This document shows positions 25,517 to 37,022 of a DNA stretch of 64,000 nt, one piece after another. The stretch is taken from assembly GCA_021234155.1 (NCBI GenBank), contig JAJEKV010000006.1, forward strand, positions 28,624,271 to 28,688,270, written 5' to 3'. A program made the position numbers and the translations under genes. This DNA is from Isoetes taiwanensis (Eukaryota; Streptophyta; Lycopodiopsida; Isoetales; Isoetaceae). The notes beneath the pieces are model-generated. The model ran no database searches. It was given only the letters and a program-made list of their open reading frames with translations, and was not told the DNA's origin. The number at the start of each line of letters is the position of its first letter. Positions within the stretch are counted from its first letter, which is position 1.

Positions 25517-27062
25517 TGACGTTCCAAAGACAAAAGATAATGGTCCCGTGGATCTTTATATCGCATCTTGCCACACGCAGTACACCCTCCGACCGACGCG
25601 GCATGTAACCGGATAGCCAGGTAAGTAGCCCAGGGGCAACTTGCTAGAGTGTTCATATATTATTAATGTGCACATGTGCACATTAATGTGGGCACACCTT
25701 TCCATGTTGGCATATTTGCCACCTAGCCATTAAAGGCAAGTGGGGCCTTTCCAATTATCCCACATGCCAAAATGGGTAATTGGAAACCCTAGCCTAAACC
25801 CCATGTCTATTTAGGGTAGGAAACCCTAGCTTGCTAGTTTTTCGTCCTTAGGGTTTTAGAGCCGAGTTTTGGCTGCCCCCAGAGCCAAAACCGCCTCCCT
25901 CCAGCCCAAGCCAATTGGCGCCATCGGTTCCCCAATTGATCAGCCCAGAGGATGGTTGAACTCAGTCGAGGAGCCACCAAGGATCGTGCATTTGGTCAAT
26001 TTAATAGCTTAAGACGTCTTCTAGTCATAGAATCGTGAGGGTTTAGACTATTAAGTTGCCCATAGCAGCTATCTAGATCTTAGATCACCGGACACTAACT
26101 AAAGAACCTAACTCTATGATTAGATCTAGTCTTTAGTTCTTCTCATGATGTATTTGGATGATGTATTTCGTGAACTCCTTGTATTGGGAAGGGGGTAGAG
26201 GCTCTAAAGCTTGTAGTTGATGCTCCTAGAGTAGCCCTCTAGCACACCGTGAGATTCGCCATGGGTACAAGAGCCACACCGGTTTAAGGGTGAAGGGCCA
26301 GACCGGCCGAGAAGGAGGTTCATGTTCTCGACTCTTGAACGATCCCTCCGGTGTGTGTAAAGCCTACCGGGGATCATTGTGACTAGGCCTAATGGCTTAC
26401 CACCGAGCGCGGTAAGGCATGGGCTCGACACCGATGAAGTGGTGTGTACACTTTCCGGCTGGGTTCAATACGCGCGGGCCCTCTAGTCACCTTGAGTCAG
26501 CATGTAGATCTCTCGGAGGGAGGATCCCCACCGCCCCCATCGGGACGGGATGATGACCCGGGGAATAGCCCTTCCGGCTATGCACCGGGGCTGGCTACGG
26601 TCGGTCCCGACACTTTTCAGCCTACTCGCAAAGTGTGCAATGTGAGGGCGATGGAGTGGACAACCCTATGCCATGTTCTTATGCCACCCAAATCCATTTG
26701 CCATGAATTACATGCCGCGAATGAACTCGGAGGCCCAAGCCGTCAATCGTTCCTTGAGCCCGAGCCTTGGGTAGGATTCCCTATGTGATGTGGCCGATCA
26801 TTGTCTATGCAGATGTTGATATACCACCCTCCCGGGTGGATGGAGGGGATTATGTTGTGTACCGACATGTATATTTACGCTCCTCGCTAGCCTAGGTAGG
26901 CCCCCGAGGGAGAGGGTAGAATGACACCTTCACTCTTCCCCCGGGACTGGGTGCATAAAAAAGGATACATGGAGGGCCCTCAGACGATGGAGCTGGTGTG
27001 GGGAAGAACTCCTGCTTGTGTACCGGGTGAGAGCACCGTAATACGCAGTAGGGGACGCCACA
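25517..27062 (+). repeat. 5' LTR of copy B
   Basis: Aligns end to end with 37,037-38,592. It starts TGACGTTCC after loss of one TG from TGTG, and ends GGGGACGCCACA. Most differences from the 3' LTR are at positions where the 3' LTR has CTG or CAG and this copy has CCG, CGG or CG. A possible TATA-like CTATTTAG lies near 25,808. Confidence 0.9.
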
Positions 27063-27063
27063 G

Positions 27064-27075
27064 TGGTATCGAGCA
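27064..27075 (+). promoter_or_regulatory. Primer-binding site, initiator tRNA-Met type
   Basis: TGGTATCGAGC directly follows the 5' LTR. The standard plant site complementary to tRNA-iMet is TGGTATCAGAGC, so this copy lacks the A of CAG. Priming use is inferred from the family. Confidence 0.85.
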
Positions 27076-27267
27076 ATGTTCTTGGAGACCAAGAGCAAAG
27101 CAATCACCATGCTCCCCAAAGAGTACTAACTTGATAGGATCCTCAAGCCTCGAAAAGTGGGAAATTTTTTTTCTCATCTTAGTAGTTTATGCTAAGCTAG
27201 TAACAATTAAGTGAATTGGAATCTAACAAGATTAAAAAGAATGAGCCAAAATTTTCCAAGTGAGGTG

Positions 27268-27515
27268 GTCTCTTACCGCGTTTGGTCAGCAGTAACTAAA
27301 TTTTAGTTTTGAAGCGAGGCTAAGTCGTGAGACATCGAGCCAAGAACACCAAAACATGATGAATTTGGGAAAAGTAACGCGGGTAAGGCTAGTTCTAAGG
27401 TAGGAATTAGTTAGAATAGCATGTTTTAATTACCCAAAACCCTAGAAATGTATGAGATTTCAAATACTGGTCGCAAAACTAAATTTTAGTTTTGAAGCAG
27501 GCTAAGTTGTGAGAC
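27268..27515 (+). repeat. Stem-loop pair 1 of copy B leader
   Basis: Two imperfect inverted repeats (27,268-27,333 and 27,454-27,515) have ACTAAATTTTAGTTTT at the centre and GTCTC/GAGAC at the outside. They lie about 100-350 bp upstream of a TATA box. Confidence 0.6.
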
Positions 27516-27617
27516 CAATAGGTAGAAAAAAGTCTGAAATAAGTATAAGTTTTAACTAAGTTGGTGCCTTAGCATGTTAAATGGAGCAACTTGAGTTTTG
27601 ACCTAAAATTCCCCAAG

Positions 27618-27627
27618 CTATAAATAG
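27618..27627 (+). promoter_or_regulatory. TATA box before ORF alpha, copy B
   Basis: CTATAAATAG lies about 100 bp before the ATG at 27,729 and is conserved at the same place in copy A. Its position well inside the element, downstream of the LTR and PBS, is unusual. Confidence 0.45.
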
Positions 27628-27728
27628 ATGTAGAACCCCCCTCATTTTTTCGTCCCAGCCCTAGAAATCCGCTTCTTCCCAATTTAGGCGATCTTTGGGC
27701 GCTTTCATCCGATCCACGATCCGCAAAC

Positions 27729-28920
27729 ATGGCCCAACAAAACAAAATCGCAAGGAAGCGCCGCCAGCGAACCACCAAAGCCATCCAGACGGAGATCATT
27801 CGGAAGATGCTTCGCGGAGAGGCTCATGATGAGGGGGTCGGCGCTTCTGACGAGGAGCAGATTACATCCGCTTTGATCGGGATGTCTTCAATCAGCCAAA
27901 GGAGCAGACGAGGCTACATCACCGACCTCCATGGACGAGGAGACGAGGGAGGTGTATGAAGAAATAGAGCGGAGATCCGCAGCATTGAACGAAAGGTAAG
28001 ACCATTCAAAAAGCCACGGAGATCCTCGAGTGATGAGCGGATGTGGAGTCCGAGTCGGCAGAGGTAGCGTAATCTTTAGAAGGTTCATCGAAAGTACGAG
28101 CCGGAAAAGAGAAAGGAAGACAAAAGAGGAAAAGGGAGGAGGAGAAACAGAAGGCAGCAGAAGAGAAAAAGAAGGTGAAAGGGAAGTTCGTGGCTGGCAT
28201 AAGGAGAACGAAGGACTGCCCGCCAAGGAAAAGCCCGAACCCCAAGATCGTCATCAAGGAGCGGCAACCCGATGAACCTCCGAACCCCTCCGATGACTCT
28301 TCTGATGAAGATTTTAACCCTAATGTCAGGTGGGAGTTTTTCTAAGCACCCAAAATGAAAGCAGAAGTACCGAGCAACCAAGACCGAAAGCAAAACCAAA
28401 GAAGATCGAAAGTGTAAGCCCCCTAACACCCGCATGGGATAGAAAGAAGCAACCACGACCGCCCGGAAGCCTACGCCACCGACTGTGGTGAAGATTTTAT
28501 GAGAGGAAGATGAGGGAGCACCTAAGCATATATGAAGAAGTGGGAGGCCTACAAAGAAATACTATGAAGAAGAAAAACAGAGTTGCATTGGCCGAGGGAG
28601 GGCGACTAACGGCTAAATGCACCTAAAGCCGCCACCACCGGGCCAAGGTTCCTAAGCCACCACCCAAGAAGAAAGCTGATAGGAAGGAGGTGGAGAGGAG
28701 AGCTTAAGGGAGATTAGACACTTCCCAGCCGGGCAGCCTACGGCCTCCCTACCCCTCGCGCCCCCTTCTCGCTTCTGGTGCGAGAAGTGATGCAGCCTAC
28801 GTAACGTGACTTTAGAGTCACTGGACGAGGCGCCGGGCAATGCAAGAGGCGGCCGAGGCAAAGATAGTGCAACATTTTGAGGATTCAACAGCTTTGCACC
28901 GTTCACGCCAAGCTGGTAAC
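27729..28920 (+). CDS. Accessory ORF alpha of chromovirus copy B (frameshifted)
   Basis: Starts MAQQNKIARKRRQRTTK and stays open for 76 codons. It then continues across frames as a strongly basic and acidic, low-complexity protein (Lys/Arg/Glu runs near 28,080-28,170; PKPPPKKKADRKE near 28,650). The match to copy A covers the whole stretch. It ends before an AT-rich tail (28,980-29,070) that resembles a 3' UTR. It is preceded by its own TATA box and stem-loops. No domain is recognised. The composition fits an RNA- or chromatin-binding protein, but that is a guess. It could also be the N-terminal part of a fragmented gag. Confidence 0.45.
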
Positions 28921-29123
28921 TCCTAATGCGGCAAGACATGAGTCTTATGAAATGCATATAAAGGAGAACGCCCTTAGAACTTGTTTTGTAAATAATTAAA
29001 ATTTTTGTAATATAGAGCAATTTTGTGTACCTTGATTACATAAACTTGATTAATTAGAGCAAATTAATAAGTTTTAGCTTTTATTTCAGTGAAATAGGAC
29101 ATTTGCAAGCCGAAAGACATGAT

Positions 29124-29190
29124 GTCTCACAGCTCGCGCCTGGTCGCAAAACTAAAAGTTAGTTTTGAAGCGAGGCGCAAGCTGTGAGAC
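29124..29190 (+). repeat. Stem-loop 3 of copy B
   Basis: A 67-bp inverted repeat. The arms run from GTCTCACAGCTCGCGCC and GGCGCAAGCTGTGAGAC inward to AAAACTAA/TTAGTTTT with a three-base loop, and about 27 of 32 positions pair. It is almost identical to the one at 29,324. Confidence 0.8.
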
Positions 29191-29323
29191 CTCGCCCAAA
29201 CTTGACCAAAACAGCTCCAAATCGACCAAATAAGGGGTCAATTCTGCCTGATTTGATGAGCCCATCACCCTTACACCATTAGTTTACCAAAATTAGACAC
29301 CTTTTGATCGAAATGAGACTGAT

Positions 29324-29390
29324 GTCTCACAGCTCGCGCCTGGTCAAAGAACTAAAAGTTAGTTTTGAAGCGAGGCGCAAGCTGTGAGAC
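29324..29390 (+). repeat. Stem-loop 4 of copy B
   Basis: Same 67-bp hairpin exactly 200 bp downstream of stem-loop 3, with four changed bases near the loop. The intervening sequence is unrelated, so the repeat is the hairpin itself. Confidence 0.8.
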
Positions 29391-29579
29391 CTCTTACCAT
29401 TTCTTCACCAGGACTTGTCAAAGTCACCTTCAACCTATTGCATAGCATCTTTTAGGTAATCTAGCCTTGTTCAAGCATCTCATATAGTCCTCAAACTCCC
29501 ATTTTGACCTCAGATAGGCTAGAATTACCCAATCCTAGGAAATTTTCAAGTCATCCAAAAATTAGGGTTTTCCCCTTTT

Positions 29580-29589
29580 CTATAAATAG
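29580..29589 (+). promoter_or_regulatory. TATA box before ORF beta, copy B
   Basis: The CTATAAATAG sequence lies 112 bp before the ATG at 29,701. It is also present in copy A at 2,309. Promoter role is inferred. Confidence 0.45.
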
Positions 29590-29700
29590 ACCCTCATTTC
29601 TCGATAGCACCCTACAAACTGCTCCCCGCCCTCCTAGCCGATTTCTCAACTCCCCCGAGGCGCTTTTGCAACCGTTTGTTACCCTCTTCGCAATTAATCA

Positions 29701-31250
29701 ATGACAACTCGATTTCCACAGATGGTACAGCGCCAATCGGCCATGTCCGCCGAGGCCGACGTCGACCAAATCTTCCAGATCTTCAGGAAGGAGGTAGATG
29801 TCCAAGCAACCTTGCACGCGATTCCCCGCCTTATAGTAGAGTCTTGACCGAAGTTCCAAGCTAGGGTAGAACCAGCGCTTAGTGCAACTCCCCCCTTGTG
29901 TAGGCTATTTTGTTCCTAGACAAGCCCTCACTAGGGTAAAGATTAGACGATGTCCCTAACATCGCCAAATACCTCACAAACAAGGCGCACCGCACACCGG
30001 AGCCAATGGTCCTAACGTCAACAGGACCAAGTACTTTCTTCAACACCGCCTTTGGCAATCTTTCTCACCCACCGCGTCGAACACCGGGGGGGAAACCTCC
30101 ATTCCCCATGGACGCGGGACCCATTAGCCATAGCAAAGAGAACAATGGCTCCTCACACAAGATGAACAGGAGCAGGAAGGAAAGGAAGAAGACCGGATGA
30201 ACATGAATCGGAAGAAGAGGAAGACTATGTCGAAGCTCGACCCAAATGAGGAGCGGCGACAAGCAGAAAGAGCAGAGTGGCAAGATTGGGAAGAAGCCGG
30301 CAGACTCGTGAGTCGCTACCACCCCCGGTTAGGCATCACAAGCCTAGCTCCCATTATTGTCGAAGGTGAGGAGTTTCTGCTCCTAAGTGACATTCAAAAC
30401 CTCCTGAGTGCAGGAAAGGGAGTACCGACCAAGAGTTGCCGCACCAACTCCGGAAGAATCCGGACTTGGACGACTTCATCGCCCCGAGGAGAGTCCGACT
30501 TCCTCCAAGTAAGGGAAGCCGACACTTTACATCGGGAGAGTTTACCTCCCACATCCAAGCCTACAAAGAACATAGGCAGATTATGGAGGCGCATAAGGCG
30601 TCGGGGAACAAGCTACCGACGGAGGAAGAGTTCCTTGCTTTTCAGAACGATGGGGATCCGCTTATGCGATCCTCAAACATCCTAACGGCAAGCTCGGTCC
30701 GCAGCACCTCCCCGAGAGGATTGCGACTCGACCTGGGAGGGCTTCGAATAATCGAGACTACGTGGAGCTCACCACGGTGGAGGTTGATGACTTCGGAAGC
30801 GCATACGCGAGATGGATACCGAGTGGCCGAGGACCCGCCTCGCAACAACATTGCGTCGCCAGATATTACCCGCCATCGCTGATGGATGGAAGAATAGCTG
30901 TAATCCACCGCAAGTTCACCCCTCAGAGGCGGTGAAGGAGTATCGCTGTTGATTGCACTCGTGATTCGGCGGGCATGCGCGGTTGCTGCCCCTTAATACC
31001 GGTGCATGCAATCGGGTGAAGAGAGCGGTAGCACCGACGCCTTCGACTTCGCCATACCTTACAAAGGCAAGCAAGACTGGCGGTGACAGCGTTTTTATAC
31101 CTCCCCACCGCAGAATAGAAGATTTGGCAAGAGCATTACAGGTGGATCTCCACCAATGTCCTAGGAACTTGGGCCATTCAAAGGGGGAACAGCCCAAGTG
31201 AAAAAGTTCCCGGAGGATAATCCATCTTAACGGCCAGCAGGAATGATTAG
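29701..31250 (+). CDS. Accessory ORF beta of chromovirus copy B (frameshifted)
   Basis: Begins MTTRFPQMVQRQSAMSAEAD, followed by ADVDQIFQIFRKEVDVQATLHA. It continues through an acidic patch (DEHESEEEEDYVEARP, about 30,200-30,245) and then a longer readable block (30,436-30,700: KNPDLDDFIAPRRVRLPPSK, AYKEHRQIMEAHKASGNKLP). Another readable block around 30,770-30,940 has SAYARWIPSG and LMDGRIAVIHRKFTP. It ends near 31,201 with CPRNLGHSKGEQPK, before an AT-rich tail. I do not recognise it. The modular promoter-ORF-tail layout suggests an independently transcribed accessory gene. Confidence 0.45.
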
Positions 31251-31348
31251 CAAAGAGTTGTAATTTTTGTATTAGCGTAATATAAAATATAAATATAATA
31301 TTCTTTTGCACTATAAATGTTTTGTTGATATATTTTGTGTCCCCAACC

Positions 31349-32760
31349 ATGCCAACAAACATAAATAATGCAAGAAAACAAGGAAAACTAACCATATAGC
31401 TATGAACCACTTGTGTATGCAAATTAGAGGCCTAAGCGCAGAGAGAACGACATAAACCGGGAACTTATAGAGGAACAGAGTCCGCCCAGTGCCACGCCCG
31501 CAAGGATCCCCGCTGAAGAATTTGGACAAATGACCCTTTAAGAAGAAATATCGCAAATGAGGACGACCTCGAACAGAGAAAGGCTTTGCTACCGCACACG
31601 CTGTGAGCGGTGTTCGGTGGTAACGCCAACCGGCCGAAGCATCACGGAGAGTAGAGACAAGAAGAGAGCAGAGAGGAAGGTCCCCCGTACTGACTCCTCC
31701 CATTCAAGCTCGATTCCCACCGGACTCCGGAGAGGAAGAAGAAGGGCGTAACCAAGTCCGAGCGCATCGAAAGGCGAGGAACACCACCTGGACGGATCTA
31801 AAAGGGACACAAGAACCCCGACTACCGTAAGAAAGTAGACTCGTGATTGGGAAATGTTTGAAGGCCAGAAGCTCGAGCAATTCTCGGGCGAGAACAGGTC
31901 GTCAGGCATGGAGGCAGAGGCTTGGCTTGACGAGATGAGCGAATACGGCAATGCTTATGGTATGAAGGATAAGGATAAAGGCAAGGTGGCAAATAAATAA
32001 CCCGAAGGGAGCAAAGACGATTTGGGGAAGGGCTATGCCAAGGCTCATGGCTTAAGCAGGATGCTTGCGTGTTCAAGAAGTTTGCTAAAGCCTTCTGCCC
32101 ATTACGCCCCAAGAGAGCACAAGTCCAAGATGATGCAAATAGCCTACAGTTAAGAAGGGCAACAAGTCAAGACAAATACACTGAGGAATTCATGAGGCTA
32201 AGGTTGTATGTGCCAAAGTTAGGGGAGAAGCATGCAAAGGGGAAAGCTACATTGAAGGTCTGAATGAGGAGATCCCAAGAAGTTTGTAAGGGCAATAAAC
32301 CCTAGAACAAGATAAGAAGCGGAGTCCAAGGCAATAAGCTTGCAAGGAACAGACCCCGTAATAGAAGTGGCAAAGGCAGCAGATACCAAGATAAAGGCAA
32401 GGCAAAAGCGCTTTAGCCCGAGGACACATAAAGCCCAGATCAAGAGAGCAAAGTTTTAGAGCCCCATATAGTGGCAATCAAGGGAAGCAGCAGGAGAAGA
32501 AGCTAAGGGTGTCCTTCAAAGACAAACAGTGAAGGGTCAAACTACTCCAAAGCAAGGCGATCCTTTCGGCAGCCATGCCCAAGGAAAAGAGAGAGATACT
32601 AAGGAGTGCATAGAAAGAAAGGCTTTTTTCCGTGTGTTTCCAGCCAGCTATAGGGCAAATGAAGCCCATATGTCATGAGTGCAAATTAGCAGAGTTGGGA
32701 GATTGGGACACTCACCGGACGACGACGGGCGAGGAGGCCCGCGACTACATTCGTGGTGAG
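31349..32760 (+). pseudogene. gag of copy B (frameshifted)
   Basis: Lies between ORF beta and the protease. Readable parts include MPTNINNARKQGKLTI at the start, FKKFAKAFCPLRPKRAQ and YTEEFMRLRLYVPKLGEK (32,070-32,220), the latter typical of the retrotransposon gag core. KLRVSFKDK follows near 32,500. A degenerate zinc-knuckle region (ICHEC at about 32,670) should hold CCHC motifs, but bases are missing around CAG/CTG sites. Gag forms the particle and binds element RNA. Several frame breaks prevent a single ORF. Confidence 0.65.
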
Positions 32761-32769
32761 GTCATATCT

Positions 32770-33320
32770 TTGCCGCATAATAGATACGTGAGCAAGCAGA
32801 GCCAAGATAAAGTAATTTCCACAAAGGGAAAGGCCAAGGCCAAGTCATTTATAGTCCTGATAGATTCGGGAAGTAGCCATAACTTTGCATCCCCTAGAAT
32901 GGTTCAAATGTTGAAGTTGAAACCATTAAAGTCAAAGCCAAGGCCCGTTGTCTTAGCAAGTGGAGCAGTAAGGCAGACGACAGGCAAAAAGAATCAACTT
33001 TGACATCGACTTGCCAGTGGATTAAGATCCGTGATGGGGCAGAAGTAATGGGCATCGGCAAATACGATTTGATAATAGGTATGGAGTACCTTGGACCAGC
33101 AGGGGCCATTATTGATTGTGGAAAGCGGAAGGTGACCTTCCCAACACCCGACGGCAAGATCATTGAGATAACAGGTAAAGAAGTTGTTCCCATCATGCAG
33201 TGTATGTCTTCTAAACGACTGTTCAAGTGCATCAAGAGTGAGCAAGTGGCATACATCTTCAAGCTTGAGATTAGTGAGCCGGAATTGGAAGGAAGCAAAG
33301 AAGACAAGATGCTCAGCAAG
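32770..33320 (+). CDS. Aspartic protease domain of pol, copy B
   Basis: The catalytic DSGS (IDSGSSHNF) is at about 32,863. [16 protein letters not shown] follows near 33,055-33,100, the second conserved block of pepsin-like retroelement proteases. A frame shift near 33,000 separates the two parts; the second part is in frame with RT. The protease processes the Gag-Pol precursor in the particle. Confidence 0.8.
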
Positions 33321-33992
33321 TTGCCGAAGCAAATAGCTTATAGGGGAGTCGAGTGCGAGATAGCACTCGAACCGGGAACAAAGCCAACAAGCAAGGCTCC
33401 ATATAGAATGACAACGCAGGAGTTGTCGGAGCTGAAGAAGCAGTTGCAGGAGCTGCTCGACCTAGGTTTCATTAGACCTAGTGTCTCGCCGTTTGGAGCG
33501 CCCATTCTTTTTGTCAAGAAGAAGGATGGATCTTTGAGGATGTGCATAGACTATAGACAGTTGAATAAGCACACCATTAAGAACAAGTATGCGCTTCCAA
33601 GATCAGACGACTTGATGGATCAGCTTCAAGGAGCAAAGATCTTCTCCAAAATCGACTTAAGGTCAGGTTATCATCAGATACGGATAAAGGAGGAAGATAT
33701 CCACAAGACCGCCTTCAGGACGCGGTATGGGCATTATGAGTTCACGGTAATGCCTTTCGGCTTATCAAATGCCCCCGCAACGTTCATGAGGCTCATGAAC
33801 GATATCTTCAGGGAGTTCCTGGACACCTTTGTGATTGTTTTCTTTGATGACATTTTGGTGTATAGCAGATCCCTTGAAGAGCACGTGCAACACTTGAGAA
33901 GGGTGCTAGAGAAGTTGAAGAGGCACCGTTATAACGCCAAGTTGTCGGGCGCCACTTCGCAACAAAGAAGGTGGAATACCTTGGTCATGTGA
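33321..33992 (+). CDS. Reverse transcriptase domain of pol, copy B
   Basis: The 330-codon ORF (from 33,000) has all core RT motifs in order: [62 protein letters not shown] and the catalytic FFDD (about 33,843-33,854), where Ty3/gypsy RTs often have Y/F-x-DD. It copies element RNA into DNA. The frame ends early at 33,992, about where the RT connection begins, and RNase H continues in other frames. Confidence 0.92.
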   Translation: MPKQIAYRGVECEIALEPGTKPTSKAPYRMTTQELSELKKQLQELLDLGFIRPSVSPFGAPILFVKKKDGSLRMCIDYRQLNKHTIKNKYALPRSDDLMDQLQGAKIFSKIDLRSGYHQIRIKEEDIHKTAFRTRYGHYEFTVMPFGLSNAPATFMRLMNDIFREFLDTFVIVFFDDILVYSRSLEEHVQHLRRVLEKLKRHRYNAKLSGATSQQRRWNTLVM

Positions 33993-34700
33993 TCTCGCAG
34001 TAGAAGGCATCTCGACGGACCGCCAAGATTGAAGCAGTTGATTCGGCGGGTCGGGCCAAGAATGTGCACGAAAATAAGTTTTCTGGCCTAGCGGTGGTAC
34101 TACAGAAGTTCGTGAAGAACTTTGCTAAGATAGTAGGCCCGCTAACAGACCCGACGAGGGCGTAGAATGTGAAAGATTGCAGAGCATTGGCACAAGAAAG
34201 CCCAAAAGGGGTTTGAATTGTTGAAAGAAGCTCGATTTTATTTACCGCCTTGACCCCTCGCCGACCTTGAGAAAGATAAGCTTGTAGCAACAGATGCAGT
34301 AAGATAGCACAGTGTGCAAGGCTTATGCAAGAAGAGCGTGGTGGTAGCGATGATTCCGTGAAGATGAACGACGCCGAGACGCCGCTTACCCAACGCACGC
34401 ATCAGGAATTGCTTGGCGGTTGTCGTGGCATTAAGAATATGGAGGCACTATCTCTTGGGAAGGAAGTTCCAATTGATACCACCATCGAGCCTCCAATATG
34501 TATTCACGCAACCACACCTTAACTGAGGCGGCGGAGATGGATGGAGTTCCTCGAAGAATATGACTTTGATATAGTCTACAAGCGGGAAGCTCAATGTGGT
34601 AGCAGATCGCTTTCAAGGCATCCCCCGACAACTAGAGTGCATTGCAACATAATTTCGACGCCTCCAAATGACTTTGGTAAGAAGATTGAAGAGTCTTTGC
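33993..34700 (+). pseudogene. RNase H region of pol, copy B (frameshifted)
   Basis: Fragments in three frames match the gypsy RNase H region: a degenerate THQELL block near 34,400, ALSLGKEVPIDT (reading like LLGRKF) near 34,450, and EFLEEYDFDIVYK at 34,541-34,580. It ends before HPPTTRVH. RNase H removes the RNA template during reverse transcription. At least three small indels interrupt it. Confidence 0.7.
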
Positions 34701-35500
34701 CAATGGATGTAGATTTCGGGGAAGTATGGGCAAGCCTCTCTAGGGAGGCTAGAACAGATAAAGAGCGGGAAGCCTTCAAGCATTTTAAGAAGGAGGGCAA
34801 CCTATTATATCATAAGGACAAATTGTGCGTGCGAGTCATCGGGGTAAGGAAATTGATCCTCCACGACACGCGCACAAAGAGCCCAATAGCTGGCCATGCG
34901 GGATTCATGAAAACATATTTCAAAGTACGCAGCAGCCTATTATTGGCGGGAATGAAGAAGGTGTAGCTCGCTACATCAAGGAATGTCGGCTATGCCGCCA
35001 GACGAAGCGAGCAACTCCAATTCGAGGGCACTAGAGCCATTAGCGGTGCCAAATGCCAAATGGGAGGTAATCGGCATGGATTTCATCACGGGACTCCCAA
35101 GAACAAACAAGAGGCAAGGATGCCTTGATGCTAGTGGTCGACAAGTTGTCGAAGATGGCACATTTTGTGCCTTGCGGGACCACGTGATCTGACTATGGAT
35201 ACAAAGAAAGCTCTTCACCAAAGAGATCTTCGGGCTTCATGGCATGCCAAGGGAGATTATCTCGAGCGGGGATCCGAAGTTCATGAGTGCCTTTTGGCAA
35301 GACCTCTTTGCGACGATTCGGACCAAGCTATCCATGAGGGCGTATCATCCTCGAGACGGATGGCCGACGGAGAGGACCAACAGGATCTTAGAAGACATGC
35401 TACTTAAACTATGTCCGAATAAGCAAAGTATGTGGGAAGAATTTATTCACTTGGTGGAGTTTGCATACAATAGCACCAAGGGGAATCATCCCAAATGTCG
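34701..35500 (+). CDS. Integrase zinc-finger and catalytic core, copy B (two frame breaks)
   Basis: The HHCC finger is visible as GHAGFMKTYF ... CRLCRQTKRATP (34,890-35,020). The catalytic core starts at WEVIGMDFITGLPR (35,065-35,105; first Asp), continues to SSGDPKFMSAFWQDLF (second Asp, with the usual SDRD altered) and TERTNRILEDML (Glu, about 35,370). Integrase joins element DNA to the chromosome. Frame shifts lie near 34,965 and 35,110-35,240. Confidence 0.8.
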
Positions 35501-36163
35501 CCATTTATGATCAATTATGGCTATCGATTAACTCCGCGGACACTTGGCACAACCCCTCAGGTCAAAAGTAGAAGTTTCGCAGCCAGATGTTGGCTGATAT
35601 CAGACTTCGTGGAAGAAGTTCGAGGTTATCTGCTAGCAGCAAGAAGTCGTCAGAAGAGCATCGCCGACAAGCATCGAACAGTCAGAGAGTTCAAAGTTGG
35701 AGATGATGTATGGCTCAAGATCAAGGTGAAGCAGGCGAAGCTCATGATTGGCAATTGCAAGAAGCTTGCTCCAAGGTGGGCTGGACCTTTCAGAATAATC
35801 AAGAGAGTAGGTAATCAATCCTACAAGTTGGAATTGCCAGCACACCTAAAGATTCATAAGGTCTTCCACGTAAGTTTGTTGAAGAAGCATACTCCAAATC
35901 CAGACGAAGTCTTGGACACGCCAACGTTGTTGGAAATGACAGAGGAGCAGCTGGAAATAGTTCCAGAAATGATTCTTGATAAAGCTTTCAAGAAGACAAG
36001 GAGGTCGGAGTTCCTCCAATATCTGGTCAAGTGGAAGCACTTGCCAGTGGAAGACGCGACATGGGTACTTAAGAAGGATTTAGTAAAGCAGTACCCACAG
36101 TTTATGGAGCAATGGGACGGCAAGGTCATCTCAAGAAATCGCTCGGGCATGTCGACGCGGTAG
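35501..36163 (+). CDS. Integrase C-terminal region with chromodomain, copy B
   Basis: The 222-codon ORF contains the integrase tail (VWLKIKVKQAKLMIGNCKKLAPRWAGPFRI; VFHVSLLKKH, about 35,700-35,890). A chromodomain closes the protein: PEMILDKAF, then FLQYLVKWKHLP and ATWV (about 35,965-36,065). A chromodomain at the end of integrase defines chromoviruses, and in that group it steers insertion toward modified chromatin. This is the best preserved part of the element. Confidence 0.9.
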   Translation, partial: PFMINYGYRLTPRTLGTTPQVKSRSFAARCWLISDFVEEVRGYLLAARSRQKSIADKHRTVREFKVGDDVWLKIKVKQAKLMIGNCKKLAPRWAGPFRIIKRVGNQSYKLELPAHLKIHKVFHVSLLKKHTPNPDEVLDTPTLLEMTEEQLEIVPEMILDKAFKKTRRSEFLQYLVKWKHLPVEDATWVLKKDLVKQYPQFMEQWDGKVISRNRSGMSTR

Positions 36164-37022
36164 GTTAATTCTTGTGTAGTTAGGATTAATCTCACGATGC
36201 AACCTATGCTCTCGGTATGGGTCATGCGTGATTTATCAAATGATGAGACCACTACGGTGATCTCTAGGGCGTGGTGTAATGTCAATGTAGGCATGACCGC
36301 GTTTCCGCTTGGGCGAGTGGAACGTAGATTAGAAAGCCTACTTCTGTCCCACGGAAGTAGACGACCTCGAGAGAAAGGAGGTCATTAAGGAATGCATTGA
36401 TAGGGAAAGCACCTTTAGCCCCATATATGCTTTGATAGGAGGAATCTATCCTTCACGCCCCCCACGCGAGAAGGATATCCTCCACGCTGGGCAACTAGAG
36501 GTGTAGGCACGAGCGGCATATAGGCATATAGGCGTTGTCTCCACGGCCATTATGGAAGATTCATCCTCTTCCTACGCCGGGAGATTAGCCATGCATTCAT
36601 GTAGATAGGTGGGGTGGTCACCATATAACCAAAATTTATTAAATAATTAAAACGGTACTAACGTAGTGTCGACCTGCAGGCCAGTAGAGCGCTCCGGAGG
36701 GCAAGGAGGTCGAGCTACGAAGACTTGCAACACAAATTTTGTTGGAACATGTTGCAAGGAAACGAAGAGTACCTCGGACATTAATTATAGATATAAAATG
36801 TCGAAATTTTGTCTAACTTAAGATAGTGAATAACTGTTAATGGTATTATGAAGTGATAAGTATTCCATAGTATAATGACGTAATAATGTTCTAAAAATAT
36901 TGCCTTAGGGTAATCTTGATAAATGTATAAGTATTATATTGTAGGCATCACGTTGAATGCAGGTTGCAGGTTAGGAAGATCCCAAGGTGGGGAGACCCAC
37001 GATGCTGCGGACAGCATCATTT
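36164..37022. other. Non-coding 3' internal region of copy B
   Basis: About 860 bp between the pol stop and the PPT hold no ORF of note. A 7-bp perfect hairpin GATGCTG-CGGA-CAGCATC (37,001-37,018) sits between two near-identical purine tracts. Confidence 0.6.
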
